From: Dioscorea cayenensis subsp. rotundata
Taxonomy: Eukaryota; Streptophyta; Magnoliopsida; Dioscoreales; Dioscoreaceae
Direction: 5' to 3'
DNA length: 64,000 bases
Assembly (NCBI RefSeq): GCF_009730915.1
Contig: NC_052474.1
Coordinates: forward strand, 6,607,501-6,671,500
The position numbers were made by a program, and so were the translations under genes. A model generated the notes under the pieces. That model saw only the letters and a program-made list of their open reading frames with translations, had not been told where the DNA came from and did not search any database. Below, in pieces: positions 43,806-56,591 of this stretch. Each line of letters opens with the position of its first letter. Positions within the stretch are counted from its first letter, which is position 1.

Positions 43806-46800
43806 CGTGTGCGTGTGTGTGCATGCAAATATAGTCACATGAGCAAACATCTGCCACACTGGCCTGTGGGGTATATTTGCATAACCATGCAGTTGAAAAT
43901 AAGCTGGATCTGCATGTGTGAAACTTGCACCACTAGGTTGTACATTAAGGCATGTACTGTTCTATTCACACCATAGCAAACAGGCAATTCATAGATATTA
44001 CTGTCCTACGGCGGCAATTCTTTAGTTTATAGAGTGGATGCTAATCATATCGCTTCTAGTAGAGATACTTATATGTTAAAATACTCATACCATGCTGCTA
44101 AAATAGAAGCCCACAGTGGTGAAGTAGAAAGATAGCATTCTGTAGAAGTCAAATCTTCGTCCCAAACGATAAACATCACGACTAAGTGTTTGTTCTCCAT
44201 TTCCATTTGCCACTTTTGCCTCAAAAAGAGAAATTTGATTCATTCCCACATCACGTCCTTTCCCAACTTGCATATATTCATGATGAGTCACATTTCCTCC
44301 ACGTAAAGTTGAATTGAACCCTGAAGATAATTATGAAAATTTGAAAAAAAAAAAAATGGTACCAAGAAAGACGCATAGAATTAAAAAGAACAAAATTGCA
44401 AATGCTTACCTGAAAATATATCCTCACTTAAATTTATTGTTTTTGAAGCTTTACTTATGCCTCCTCTTGTAATATGAAAGATTCTATCAAAGATATCAGG
44501 ATGCCCATAATGGAATCGGACCCTGTGAAGCCATATATTGTGAGAGGTGGTAATCATCTTAGAAGAAGAAATTAGCATACATGATAAGCTAGTATATACA
44601 TATGCACCACATCAAGAGCTAAATCAGTCAATCATTTCATATTCCAAAGACAAAAACATAAACATTAAACGCACACAAAAAAGATGCACAGCATGTACTA
44701 CTTGCTATACAATAAAAATGGGCCAACATTTGTTGCTGCTTCTTACCTTTCACAGTACACACTTAATGCTTAAACCTTACCTAAGTTACATACAAACATC
44801 TATTACCACAAGAAATTCCATCCAAAAGGATGCAGCATGTACTACTTGATATACAATATAAAGGGGCCAACATTTGTTGCTTCTTCTTACCTTTCACAGT
44901 ACACAATTAATGCTTAAACCATACCTAAATTACACACAGATATCTATTACCACAAGCAATTTCATCCAAATAGACAACCTTATAAGAAGTGACAGTATAT
45001 TCATGGACAACCTTGTATGAAACACAATGGTAAACTCATTTGAGCAGATGACAAGTCACTTACTTCAAAGGGTTTGCTAGGACCCTTTGTCCGATAGTCA
45101 CAAAGCTTGTCTCCTGGTTAGACATAAACCACGCAAGGGAGGAAACACTGTAAAGTAACAAGAAGACATGAAGATGTTTAACTGAAATAGGCAATATATG
45201 GATTTACCTTTATACAAACCACCAATTTTATCCTGAATGATTAAGTAAATTAAGCTAGCTTTGCTTAAATTTAAAAAAAAAAAAAATGCAAAAGAATGTT
45301 GACATGTCCTTCACCTTCCAGTGAATATATGCTCTCTGAGACCTAATATTGTAGGCTTACTTTGCCCATGATGTGCTAAGAATTCTTGCAGAACATTTCT
45401 TATTTTGAATGCTTCTTCAAGGTAATTATCCTGAAATAGAAAATAACAGGACATGTGATTAATTTTTGGTATATTGACTATATTTCATAATAGTGACGTT
45501 TACCTGATTCATATCTATTGTTTGAAGTGCTTCTCCTCGGGTGAAAATTATGGCATGGTTTTGATTCTCAGGCTTTCCTTCACCAATAGCAGTTGGAGGC
45601 CCAGGAAGTTTGATACGATAAATTTCCTAATGAAAAAAGTGATCAATGGACAGGCAAAATGTTCATTTTATAATCATATAAAAATAAGAAGAAAATTATC
45701 AGAGGGGAGATATTGATCCATCTATATTCATATAAATGCAAATTAAGTGACAATTCTCATGTATTTGTAAATTTTTATCTCAAAGTTATTGTTCATTTGT
45801 TGCTCATGTTTGAACTCTGTAACTGAATACAAATATTATCAATGTAAAGAAGGCAATCAAGAAGTATGTCTATAAAGTCTACAAACAATTATCACAAGGA
45901 ATACAAAACACCTTCTAAATACAATTGAATCATTAGTTCTTATACATATGTCCACCTCATCAATAATATTAAATTTGATCCTACAAAGTTGTCTAAATTG
46001 AGTACAAGATCAGCAAGGGATAAGAACTACTCGTAGTTTAAAAACATACCATGACATAATAACATTGTGATAGTCATACAAAATGAAAGCATGTGAGAAC
46101 CATAACCTATTTATCAATTTGAGTACAAATATAATACATACCAACTAAATAGCCAGATAGCTCAAGTGAAGAACCTGCTCTAAGGCAGATGGAAGTTTTC
46201 ACAGTTTGGCTTTATTGGTGACTATTGCCAGAACTATATCAAGAATTTCCACACTTACAATATCATAATAATTTAACTAAATTCGATAGGAAAATCAAAA
46301 GGGATGCCAAAAAGTTAAGTGCACATGGGCATGCAATGCACATTAAAGTCTATCAATAGCAAGTTTGGTTGCTCTTTCACAACATGAAAGGTCATGCCGG
46401 AAGGTATGAGTCTGCGAGAATAGTTGATTAATATTAATCAAAGTTGGATTACAGGGTGGGAAGGTGTTTAACACAGTAGACTTCATAGTGTACCAGCCTA
46501 CCAGCATAGGGCAAACTATATTGAATTACATCATTTTGATGATTAGCTTAATCAATCTGAATGACCTGCAAAAGAACAATTATCTTGAACAGTATGACTG
46601 GATCTTGCGTAAAAGGTTGGAAACCAATGTTAAATGTTTCGAAGATACTTATCTTCATTGCTGCTTGATGTATATTGTTATAGCATTCTTTAGTTTGTTG
46701 TACTTGATATCACTTTCTGGCATAGCCTCCGGTAATACCCATATATTATTATTCTCTATGGTAAGTCCTATATCTCGGAAGACTTGGATGAAGGGAGCAC

Positions 46801-49800
46801 ATTAATATTGGCTTAAGCTACACATGTCAGGCATTAGAGAGACAAAAACAGATGAGGATGATGGATATCTTGCTGTGCCAAAAATTAAAACCAATTTGCC
46901 ATCACTGATCCTGTAACTTGCAAAGAATACCAAAGCATAATTGAAAAGAAAGACCAAGGAGTAGACAGGCAACAAAAATAAAATCAAGGAATTTTTGCAG
47001 TTCAACTTTATTCAAGCAAGTGGGCTGACGAAAGGGAGTAAGAAAAATTTGCATTAGGAATTAAACCCCAAAAAATTAGTTTGAATCATCCTGTGTCAAG
47101 TGTTCACAATTAAACCATGTATTATAACCTAATCAAATAAGAGCGAGAAATTTCTAAAGCCATTCAACCAACTCTGATGAATTCTTTAAAAATGAGTTTA
47201 AAACAAGTACCTCATCCCTGTTTTCACCTCCTTTAATAAGAACCGAATAAAAAACTTTTTCCTGCTTCCCACCAATTGTCTCATCCCGCTCATCAATATA
47301 AGCAACACGCAATGAAGGATGCCTTTTGTAGCAAACAAATGAATATATGACACAATTAATTCAGATGGTTTTATTAAACAAGTGTATTAGATGCATCACT
47401 TACATCAACATTAAGTTGAGAATATTCTGGTAGCAACTTCTGTCTTTAGGCTCACTGGACTTCTTCTGCATGCCGTAGACTTGACAAGAGACAACATATG
47501 TGAATTTCAGGTCTGCAACAGCTTGTGCACGTCTAGCAATACCCAAGTGGGTATGGTGCATCTCTTCTGGTGAAAGTGATCCATGCCCTCTTGGTTTATC
47601 TGAAGAAGCAAGTGATTCAAATCCAAATTGGATATAGTTGATGAAGTTGATTCGAGAAGAACAGAACTAAAAGCAAATTTAGAAAGTGCAATACTAGATA
47701 TAACCAACCCTGATTCTGTTCCACATCTAAGAAGCCTTGTAACTCGAGAGCCTGCCTGTAGTACATCATTCCTCTCACTGAAAATGGCAGCATACATCAA
47801 TATAAAATAATAAACAAACAATCGCTTGGTCAAGAGAATGGTAGATTTAGATATCAATTGTACACCTGTCCTGGAAAGTGTTTGCCCCCTGTATGAAACC
47901 CATTCACGAACATAATGCATGTGGTTATTTTGTGTGTCTTCATTTTGTGTGTCTTCAGGAGGAGGAGGCTTACGTTCCGTAAAATTATTCCACTCATCTG
48001 AGTTGAGGTCAAGAAGTATTCCATAATAATAAACATAACAACTATAAAAAAATAAAAAATAAAAATAAAAAAATAAAAAAAAAAAACTATGTGAAAATAT
48101 AAGCATCAGGCATCAATATTTACCAGGATATATTTTCTGTAAATAAAACAAAGTAGATATCCCACTTCATTCTCCTGGTTAAGCTCTTCCTCAGAATAAA
48201 GAACATCCTCTTTATAGTATGGAGTCAAAACACTGTAACAGAAAAGTATGTGTCAGAACAAAATTAAAGGAATTAAGCATCAAACAAAATACTTATCAGG
48301 CATATGACATTACAATATTTCAAATCCAAAAGCAAGAGTTATCTCTTATCACAGTGGCAAGATTTAAAGAGAGAATAAGTCACTACAAAGGATAACACAT
48401 AAATAATATTTAAATCTGACCATATATGCCACATTATGAAATGGTCTCACTGGAGAAACAGTGCATCACCATAAAATTGCCTAGGCACAAACTTGCAGAT
48501 CTTGCTATGACTGCCATACAACCAAAATATTGACTAATGACCATATATGAATTGCTTTTAGACAAGAAAGTCTAATTAGTTAGAATGGAGCCAGGACAAG
48601 GGGTTCCAGAATTTTGGAAAGTATAAACGAATCGTTGCAGAGATTAATCAATGCTCTCTACAATCATATAGCAAAGCAAAAAATAAAATAAAATAACAAT
48701 AAAAAATTAATCAACATGAAACCTACGTAAAACTATATCCTTGACTCTCTCCTCAAAGTCCTCAAAGTAATATTAAAACAGAAGCCAATGAAGTATCTAT
48801 GTTCTGTAGGTTGTATGTTGGTCTTGTTTATGTATCTATTTATTCATAAATTTTGGGAGCATTAATATATTTTTGAAGCAATATTTTTAAATTAAAAAAC
48901 CATTCCTGAGCTCATTGACACAGTCACTCATCTTTTAAATACTACAAAACAAATCTGTTTGAGTATGTCATGAACTTTAAGAATTATATATATTTGTGCG
49001 TGTGAGAGTGCAAATATATGCAGATATGGTCCAACATAGGCGATGGACCAAACTAAACCAACCTAAAGTCATCACATTGATCCACAAGATTTTGTTGGGT
49101 ATCCGACATAGCCTCAAGGAAATTGTACTTGATGCATTGGCTCAGTAGAATTATTCTGCTAGAATTACTATATGGTTGCAAAAAAAGACTTGCAAAGAAG
49201 CATCTTTGCAACAATGCAGATCATTATAAACTTCATTCCTCCTAGTGACCTTGTATGGTAAGAAGTAGGGAAAATAGGGGAAAAATTATTCAATTTATCT
49301 TTGAAGAACAAAATGGAACTTGCTCAACTTTATCAAGTCATATCAAAGAAAGGAATCATTCAAAGATTGCAAGTTAACAACAGACAACAGAAAGGATAGA
49401 CCAAAGCCCTATATTTCAAGTAAATCATAGCACAAAGTGAAGAACTTAAGATTAAGCCCACCACAAGCACAATGAGCTCAACTAATGTGATTCATAGGGA
49501 TCATTTATACGAAAAGAAAAAGTTGGTTGTACTAGGATTAGAAACCAACCTAAAGGAAAACATTTTGCGAACATGTGGAGCACGCGGCAATTTCATGAAC
49601 AAAGAGTTTGCAAAGAAGGTAATTCTTCGGCGTGCATCCAAATTCATAGGTACATTTATTGCTGATTCCTTGACAGTTAAAAGTAAATGAAGCCTGACAA
49701 CCTGCCACAGAAGTGATTATAACAACTGTACTGTATGACAGGTTAGAATTAATATGTGTGTGTGTGTGTGTGTCAGTCTGTAAATGAGAGCACCTTCTCC

Positions 49801-52800
49801 TTCCAAGATGCATTCTCCAGAAGCTTAAGGTTCACATCAAACATTCCAAACTTCACTTCTTTCTTATTCTTACTTGGGGCAGCATTCCACCGTGCAGTGA
49901 TTCTGAAAAGATATTTACCAAAGGAGTCCTTTCAAATCAAATCATTGGCAATTGTAAACATAATTAATAACTTCATACTCTTCTGCACGGATCATTATAT
50001 CCTGTGCTATAATCTCCATCATGTCCTGTACTACATTGATAATTTGTGTCTTGGCCCTATCCGGTCTTGAGAATCAGGGAGGTCTAATTTCTCTTTCTGC
50101 GTGACTAGTTTATCTTTCTTCCGGTCTGGTAGCTCTTTCTGCAGCATGAGATGATTTAATTAGTTGCAGCTGGAAATCACAATTCAATGCTGAAATGTAA
50201 CTTAAATCCCTTAGCTTAGAGAATAACAGTAGTAGGCAAAAGCATATGTTACCAAAAGGGTTAATAGTCTCTCCAACTTATTGTTGAGCTGGGGTAACTC
50301 ACTTGTCCGGAAATCACTCAGAAATTTATTATTTGCAATGCTAGCATCCACTTTATTACATATATGCCGAAGAAATCTGGATGAACACAAATAGTTTTTT
50401 CAATGGCAAACAAAATATTCCAAATGAAAAGGACTGTAGTCTTCAAGGTGAAAGATAAACCAGTCCTCCAATTAAATAAATTTCCCTTACTCCTTCCCTT
50501 CTTGGTCTACAAGAAGGCCAAAAAGAATGTCTCTCAATGTCTCATAGCATTCTTTCACTGCAGAATACATGTACTCATCGTTTGTGATCTTGTTAAATAA
50601 GCTCTTGTCATCCTTTCCCTTGAAATCTTTGGCCATATCAAGTGCTATGGGTATCTATTAGAATAGATAAACCACACAACGGTCTGTAACACTGGCTATA
50701 ATAGAAAATTAAAGAACAAAGCGTGCAAAACCAATGTATACCTTACTGGCAAGAAGGAATGGTGGCCACTGGACGACAGTTATTTCATTTCCACCTGAAG
50801 AAGAAGGCACAAGCAGAAGATCCTTCTCCCTGACCAACAAATAGGCACTTAAATAAAAGGTCAATTTCTAAGAATAGTCAGTTTGTTAATAATGATAATA
50901 AACTTTACTTATTGCTGATCAAGTCCTCCTCCCGTAAAGAGTTTATGAATTTATTCCAAACATGAGAAAAATTAGCAATGTTTGATTTTTCTCTTTCTCC
51001 ATCAGCATCCTGCAAATTTAAGACAGATTTAGGGTAGAAGAGAAGATGGAATAAAAACTCTAATTCAAAGGATATCACAAACTGTACAATCATGAAATTA
51101 ATCATGTTGCAATCATGTGGATAGAATTTGTAGGAAGTACAGAAAGCTGCCCTAGCTGAGAAACTGATCTGCATAGAAAACAATGTAAATTGGCATTAAT
51201 GTTAGCACCTGCTTTTTTTTTACTACACCACTGGGGCAAGGCACAAGCCTGTCACTAAAAGCTGATGGCACTGACTCAAATCTGGACCTAAGCATCCCAA
51301 GTGTTCCGTATCTGTGAAAATACATTCATGAGATAAGACAGAGCAACCTCAAGATTTAATTTATTAGCAGGCCAAACAAGACTAGAATTTTTTGAGAAAG
51401 AATAATAAACAGTAGATATTTCTCATGAAGTGTAAACAATGAATATAGAAATAATCCAAGAGCACCTACTTCACCCAAGTGGCTGAAGGCTCCACGAATC
51501 CCTCCAACTACAGTGGAAAATATCGCATACCAAATCTGAGTGTCCATGAAATAGACCTACATGCCACACATACAATAATGATTTAGAGAAGTATAGAAAA
51601 TAAAAACTATCCAAAAATGGTTTCTTAGTATGTTTTACCAGGACTATCGGCGCCCATATACTTATAATAACACCGATATTATGTTTCACTGCAGCATTAT
51701 GAAACCAATAAAACTAAATCTGAGAAAAAATAATCAACAGATTCTAGAACAAATAAATCTTACAATTAGGAAAAAATTCATGCCATTCATAGCTAACAAC
51801 TCCCAAATCCATAATCCGCTTTGGTTGGTTCAATTAAAGGAGAAATCTATATACAAAAAGCATTGGATCAGCAATGTCAGAAAATTATCATAAAGAAATT
51901 TAAGAAAAAAATAGAAGCATAAGAAGTGGAGAACATTTAATGACATTTTCATTGTGAAAGATAAAATAGTAACCAATTCTTAACATTACCAGTTACCACA
52001 TAATTTAATCAGAGAAAGTGACAGTTGCAAGAACCATGTTAGCAATGCCTCTCATGAACTGATTTAGTCAATGCTAAATTAGTTTGACAATTGGCCAAAC
52101 AACTCTTCATTAACTTTTCCTTAGTGGCTGCTCCCATTTATGGTATTCTAATCATGAAAATTGATCATCCAAGTTATTTATGATGCCCACCAACAAAGTT
52201 CAGATGCTACACACTTAAAAATAATTGATCAAGATAGCAAGTATATGACTAGTTTATATACTGAAAGAAGAGCATATTCAAACATGTGAAGGCGACATGC
52301 AAAATAAATAAAAATTGGTATTTTTTATTTAAGATACATAGATTAAAATGGGCAGCATAGATTATTGATTTGACAAGTGCAATGAATAAGTCGATTGCTT
52401 CGCAGGGAATAGCCCCAACAGACGTTAGGGCTCTAAACTGATTGGCCCAGCTAGAAAATTTAATATAAAAAAATTTGGCCCAAGTGAAAATAACCAGCAG
52501 TCAATTAAGAAAGATTTGGGCAGTGACACTGCTGCAATGGCCTGCTAGAATGCAGAGGAGAGGAGCAGGTTCCTAGTGGCAGCCAATGTCCCTAGTCCAC
52601 ATGGGCCAATAATAGGGGGATAATGTAATGCCACTAATACTGCTCAACACCTAATTATAACTGCAAAGAGCATGTAGGATACATTCAAACAGGCCAACCT
52701 CTTAATAGGACTTAGAACATTTGTACTTTCAAGTAAAATATATTTTGGGTAATTCAAGCAAAAAATTTGATTCCACACAAATTTGAATCCATTTTAGTGG

Positions 52801-55800
52801 GGTTTTACAGTTTTACTATCAAATAGTCATAAAATTAACAGCCTTTAATGTTTCAACATAATATAATATAATAATAATACTAAAGCCAACCCAGACATGA
52901 TTTATTTTGGTAAATAACCCAGCCAAACTTGGCCTTGCCAAGTCGAGTTCAGCTCAAGGCTAAACAAGCTGAACTGGAACTGGTAGTCTCAGGCTTGATT
53001 CAAGCTTAAGCTGAGCTCAAGCCATGGTGAAATTAAGTCAAGCTAAACTCGAGTGAGGCTTGGCAAGCTCAAGTTCATCTTGTTTAAAGCCCTACCTACA
53101 GCCAGTGTTTTCATAATCTAAATGAAGCAGGGCAATTTTTCTGAAGCAATCCCAGAGTTCAATTGCAAACAAGTGAAAAAAATCACCTCAACATAGTAAC
53201 TGAATGCAAGTTTGCAGATTAGCAATACAATCCAGAAAAGAGTATACCTGTCAAATCAACAGCAAAGCAACACTCAATGAATAATCTGATGAAAAAAGGA
53301 AAATCTAGAAATCAAGAAACTTAGCTTACTTGAACAATGAAAACATGCTCTCATGCATGCCTCTTCCAACATACAACTTAGGCTGAAAGTTAAGAAATTC
53401 ACAAATCAAAAACAACACAAATCAACTGGCAATTAAGATGACAATTTTTGTAACAAACGCTTGCCTGAGCCCACCACATAAGCAGAACAATAATTCTATT
53501 ATTGGCGCGCTCCATGGACCTCCGAAGTGGGGGAAGCAAGAATATTAAAGCAGCAAGTATGTTTGGTATCATATAAATAGCAATAGCAAAACTATAAAAT
53601 GATTGACTTTGCCAATTTCCAGCCCAATTGCTAAAAAATTTAACAAGCCCTGTAGGATTTTGCACCGAGCTAGAATAGCCTATTGGTAGAACTACCAACC
53701 AAGCAGCAGCTACAGCAAATTTCAGAAGGTACCGAATTATTTGTGTGGACCGCAAGCTTCCCCAAGCCTTCCAACTAAGAACTATATCCAAAGTAGCTGA
53801 AATAACCAAGATCACATAATAAGAAAGGAATTATCTGGAAAAGAATTTTACCTGTATGGTAATTCTCCTGTTTAACATGAATTGCATCTGACTTGGGTTA
53901 AAGCTAACAAATTGCAAAAATAAAACATAAAACAGTAAGATCAAAACAAACTTATGAGAACAAAATATATGACCTTGCAGAAAATTGAGTAGAGCGGCAG
54001 TTATAAAGATGCTCAACACGCTTCTAAAAACATCTGGGTCAAAGACAGCAGTTATGGATCCTAAAGGACTCCACGCAATGATTAGCATGGCCTAATAGAT
54101 AAAATGAGTTTTAGATACAATACCAAAGAATTACAAAGATAAAGCTCAATTTACCAAAGAAGGGAAAAAGAATGAGCTGATTTTGGCATAATAACGAAAA
54201 AAAATACCTGGAAAGCCAAAATAAAAAATATCCACATACGATCAAAGCTTCTATACAGGTGCCAAAATGTACGTACTTCAACAAAATTTGTTTTGGGTTT
54301 TCTTCGTCCAACAACTACTTGGCCACGATGCTACAGAAGAAATGAAATTAACATTTGTCTTGAGTTTTTTCATCAAGCAATTACATGGAGATTAAACAAA
54401 ATAACACCAGGAGAACAAGAAGGTATTTCAATATAAGTCATTCTTGTCTGTAATACAGGAATTTAAGAGTTGCATACTTATACACCAAAACAAATATATA
54501 GATGAAGTCAGCAATTTACTCATAAAGGCAATCTCACTCTTTAAGATGTACATAGACATGAGTTTGCAGGCTATTTTTTTTTGTGTGTGGATAAGATGGA
54601 TAAGCCACTCACCTCAACCAATGTTGTGAGTGGGAGTCGATCCCTCTATCTCTCACTTGGTAAGGGAAAGAGTTACCATCCTTCTAATGTCAAGAAAATG
54701 CTTGCTGGCAATTTATTAATACATTACTCTCAACTATGCTAGTAGTTGGAAATATAGTCACATCGGTTGTGTAATAGAAGTGTAATGAGTTTATATATAG
54801 GTATAGAAGTTGAGCCACTAAGTCTTGAGACTTTTTGGTGTAAGACTCCTAAGCCCATATAGAGCCCATATAGGGCCCACTAGTACCAAAAATATAAAAT
54901 CTAACATAGTATCAGAGAAATATAGTGGAGCCACCGATGTGGTACAAGTCCATGTGTGTATGACCTCCATGTGTGTAGGACCTCTGAGACACAAGTAGTG
55001 TACAAGTCCATGTAAACAGACCTCCGGTGTACAAGTCTGTGCAAGTTCGACCGAATTTAACTTGAGGGAGGGTGTTGGAAATATAGTACCATATCGGTTG
55101 TGTAATAGAAGTGTAATGGGTTTATATATAGGTATAGAGGTTGAGCCACTAAGTCTTGAGACTTTTTGGTGTAAGACTCCTAAGCCCATATAGGGCCCAT
55201 ATAGGGCCCACTAGTACCAAAAATATAAAATCTAACACTAGTATTGATATTGTATTGCATTTCTATCATAAATCCTTATCCATCATTGGGTACTTGTATC
55301 CTTGATTGTGCATGCTTGACACATAACCATTTGTATCAGCTTCTATAGATTCTTCCCCTTGGATTTCTAAAACTTGTTTTATATGTTAGCCCTTTTACCT
55401 ATATTGTCTGAACTTCACAATGTTAGATGCAAACCAAACACATATCTAGGACTGATGCAACCAAAAGCTTAAGCTGATGGGATAAAATACATGTTTACTA
55501 ACTTAAATGTATGACTATTCATTTCTATTATGCGCTCTCTTGATACATGCTAATATATTTTTGCTAATCATGTTGCATACAAACTAATTAGTCAAGCTTG
55601 AGACTTTGGGTTTAGTCAAACCCAGATAATATGAGTTTGATCCATCTACATGGCATCACAATAATTGGTGTTCCATATATCATTATTACCTTAATTCATC
55701 AATCAGCCAACTCAGTTTAGAGTACTATCATTGTTTGCACCCATCAGTCAATACTAATTGGCCAAACTAACAGGTTTTTCTATGTTGTATTGATCTTTTG

Positions 55801-56591
55801 TTAACCTCTCCTAGAAAAACCCACATAACGTTCCAAGTAATGAACTGAAGTTTTTTTTTTAATTTATTTTTTTGGTTTTGTTGTTTCTAATTCTACTAAG
55901 GTTGATAACGGACTCTAATCTTTTTTTAATTATTTTGGTCACATTTTTAATGCATGGGTCGTGAGAGATTTAGAAATTTTAAGTACTAGTTTATACACAT
56001 AATGAAATAGTCATGTTTCACCCATCAACCAACTGGCATTTGAGATAGGAAAAAGACAGAAACATTAATATATCAATTGAATAAACAATTTTCGGACATG
56101 AAACACAACCTCATCTTTAGAATGTATCTCCCTGGTATGCACAAAAAAGTCATGGTCAGGCTTCATTGGCCAGTCTATTTTTAAACATTCGTTTGACCTA
56201 CAAAAGCATGAATACATTAATGTGGAAAGGTAACCAAGTGAAAAAAAAGACGAAACAGAAAACTTACCAAAAATATTCATTTAAATCATCATAATTTCTC
56301 CATTTTGAATGGCTAGCAGTACCATTTTTGTTTCTTTGAGCTTCCTTCTCATCACAAAGACAGACCACCAATATATTATCTTATAAAAAAGAATAAACAT
56401 AACATGAAAAAGAAAAACAGTAAAAGCGGGCAACCCCAAAAAAAAAAATCAACTACCTTGCGCACGACCTGATAAATTGGAGTCACAACCTCTCGCAAAA
56501 ATCGCTCATCATCATGGTGAGCTAGTTCATGGTAATAATCCCCAGTTGCTGCCTGGACATTAGCCAAAATTTCACATAGTTGACCTGCCAT
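40685..56591 (-). CDS. CALS: Callose synthase (1,3-beta-glucan synthase, GSL), 5' exons missing, four single-base frame breaks
   Basis: Thirty-three exons on the minus strand, listed in the three block entries, total 4770 bases, or about 1589 residues of a family near 1900-1950. The first ~330-350 residues are not found in the window. Layout is classical: N-terminal membrane cluster, large cytosolic glucan synthase (FKS1) domain, C-terminal membrane cluster ending GKKDSSTAAN and stop. Marker motifs are KFTYVVSCQVYG, RGQTLSRT/VRGMMYY, KGRDVGMNQI and SEFQTRLLFNQAFSRGLQISRIL. The enzyme makes callose from UDP-glucose at the plasma membrane, at cell plates, plasmodesmata or wounds. Frame breaks: +1 at 51820-51822, +1 at 51304-51305, -1 near 50070-50075, -1 near 48160. 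Splice sites and phases stay intact, so assembly error or very young decay is likelier than an old pseudogene. The many-exon structure excludes the GSL1/GSL5 type. Confidence 0.9.
43775..43803. repeat. (AT)n microsatellite in CalS intron
   Basis: About 14 AT units followed by a short GT-rich stretch, in the 1.6-kb intron 42478-44090. Confidence 0.9.
44683..44970 (-). repeat. Two-copy tandem duplication in CalS intron
   Basis: Copies start at 44683 and 44829 (period 146 bp) and share GCATGTACTACTTG, GGCCAACATTTGTTGC, CTTACCTTTCACAGTACAC, TTAATGCTTAAACC and TCTATTACCACAAG. Identity is high, so the duplication is fairly recent. It lies in the intron 44523-45063. Confidence 0.88.
48124..51311 (-). 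other. CalS exon block 2: linker between membrane region and catalytic domain
   Basis: Exons: 51209-51311, 50909-51009, 50742-50829, 50491-50654, 50253-50376, 49979-50138, 49794-49902, 49550-49701, 48124-48232. Motifs: LGMLRSRF, FSHVWNKFINSLREEDLIS, QWPPFLLASKIPIALDMA, LLLTVKESAINVP, LDARRRITFFANSLFM and SVLTPYYKEDVLYS. Three of the four frame breaks are here: an extra base in the first exon (51304-51305), a missing base in 49979-50138 (near 50070-50075), and a missing base in 48124-48232 (near 48160). The predicted frame resumes within a few codons each time, and exon phases still add up if each break is corrected. Confidence 0.85.
49755..49774. repeat. (TG)n microsatellite in CalS intron
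   Basis: About nine TG units in the 92-bp intron between exons 49794-49902 and 49550-49701, near the donor side. This is an unusual place for a length-variable tract, because the intron is so short. Confidence 0.8.
51470..56591 (-). other. CalS exon block 1: N-terminal membrane region
   Basis: Exons in transcript order: 56457-56591, 56268-56344, 56110-56197, 54208-54330, 53974-54091, 53465-53796, 53330-53382, 53187-53247, 51764-51846, 51639-51688, 51470-51556. Motifs include VVTPIYQVV, WRNYDDLNEYFW, TNFVEVRTFWHLYRSFDRMW, LMWWAQPKLYVGRGMHES, EWHEFFP and YFMDTQIWYAIFST, all typical of this region. Several hydrophobic stretches predict about five or six membrane helices. The donor after 53465 is GC (GCAAGC) and the intron is GC-AG. 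Exon 51764-51846 has one base too many. The 1.78-kb intron between 54331 and 56109 holds a TRIM element. Confidence 0.88.
54744..55237 (+). mobile_element. Complete TRIM (terminal-repeat retrotransposon in miniature)
   Basis: A 494-bp element in the CalS intron 54331-56109, in opposite orientation to the gene. The LTRs are 54744-54906 (163 bp) and 55073-55237 (165 bp) and differ at few positions. The 3' LTR begins TGTTGG and both end AACA. After the 5' LTR comes TAGTATCAGAG, one change from the initiator tRNA-Met primer site. Before the 3' LTR is the purine tract TTGAGGGAGGG. The five bases CTAGT flank both sides (54739-54743 and 55238-55242) as a target-site duplication. The 166-bp interior has no coding capacity. 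It must have moved with enzymes from an autonomous relative. Confidence 0.92.

Larger units (their letters stand above)
40685..47997 (-). other. CalS exon block 3: catalytic domain and C-terminal membrane cluster
   Basis: Exons: 47866-47997, 47709-47777, 47404-47599, 47211-47322, 45504-45626, 45315-45430, 45064-45147, 44410-44522, 44091-44320, 41680-42477, 41543-41593, 41042-41227, 40685-40927. No frame break is seen in this block. The cytosolic part runs from DEWNNF to FDFYRMLSFYFTT; the rest is a hydrophobic cluster. The 798-base exon encodes FRTALGEFIIMQLQLAPVFFTF and GTKVHYYGRTILHGG, family hallmarks. The first exon contains a 15-base tandem duplication (EDTQN twice) in the loop between DEWNNF and SYRGQTL. 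Confidence 0.92.
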
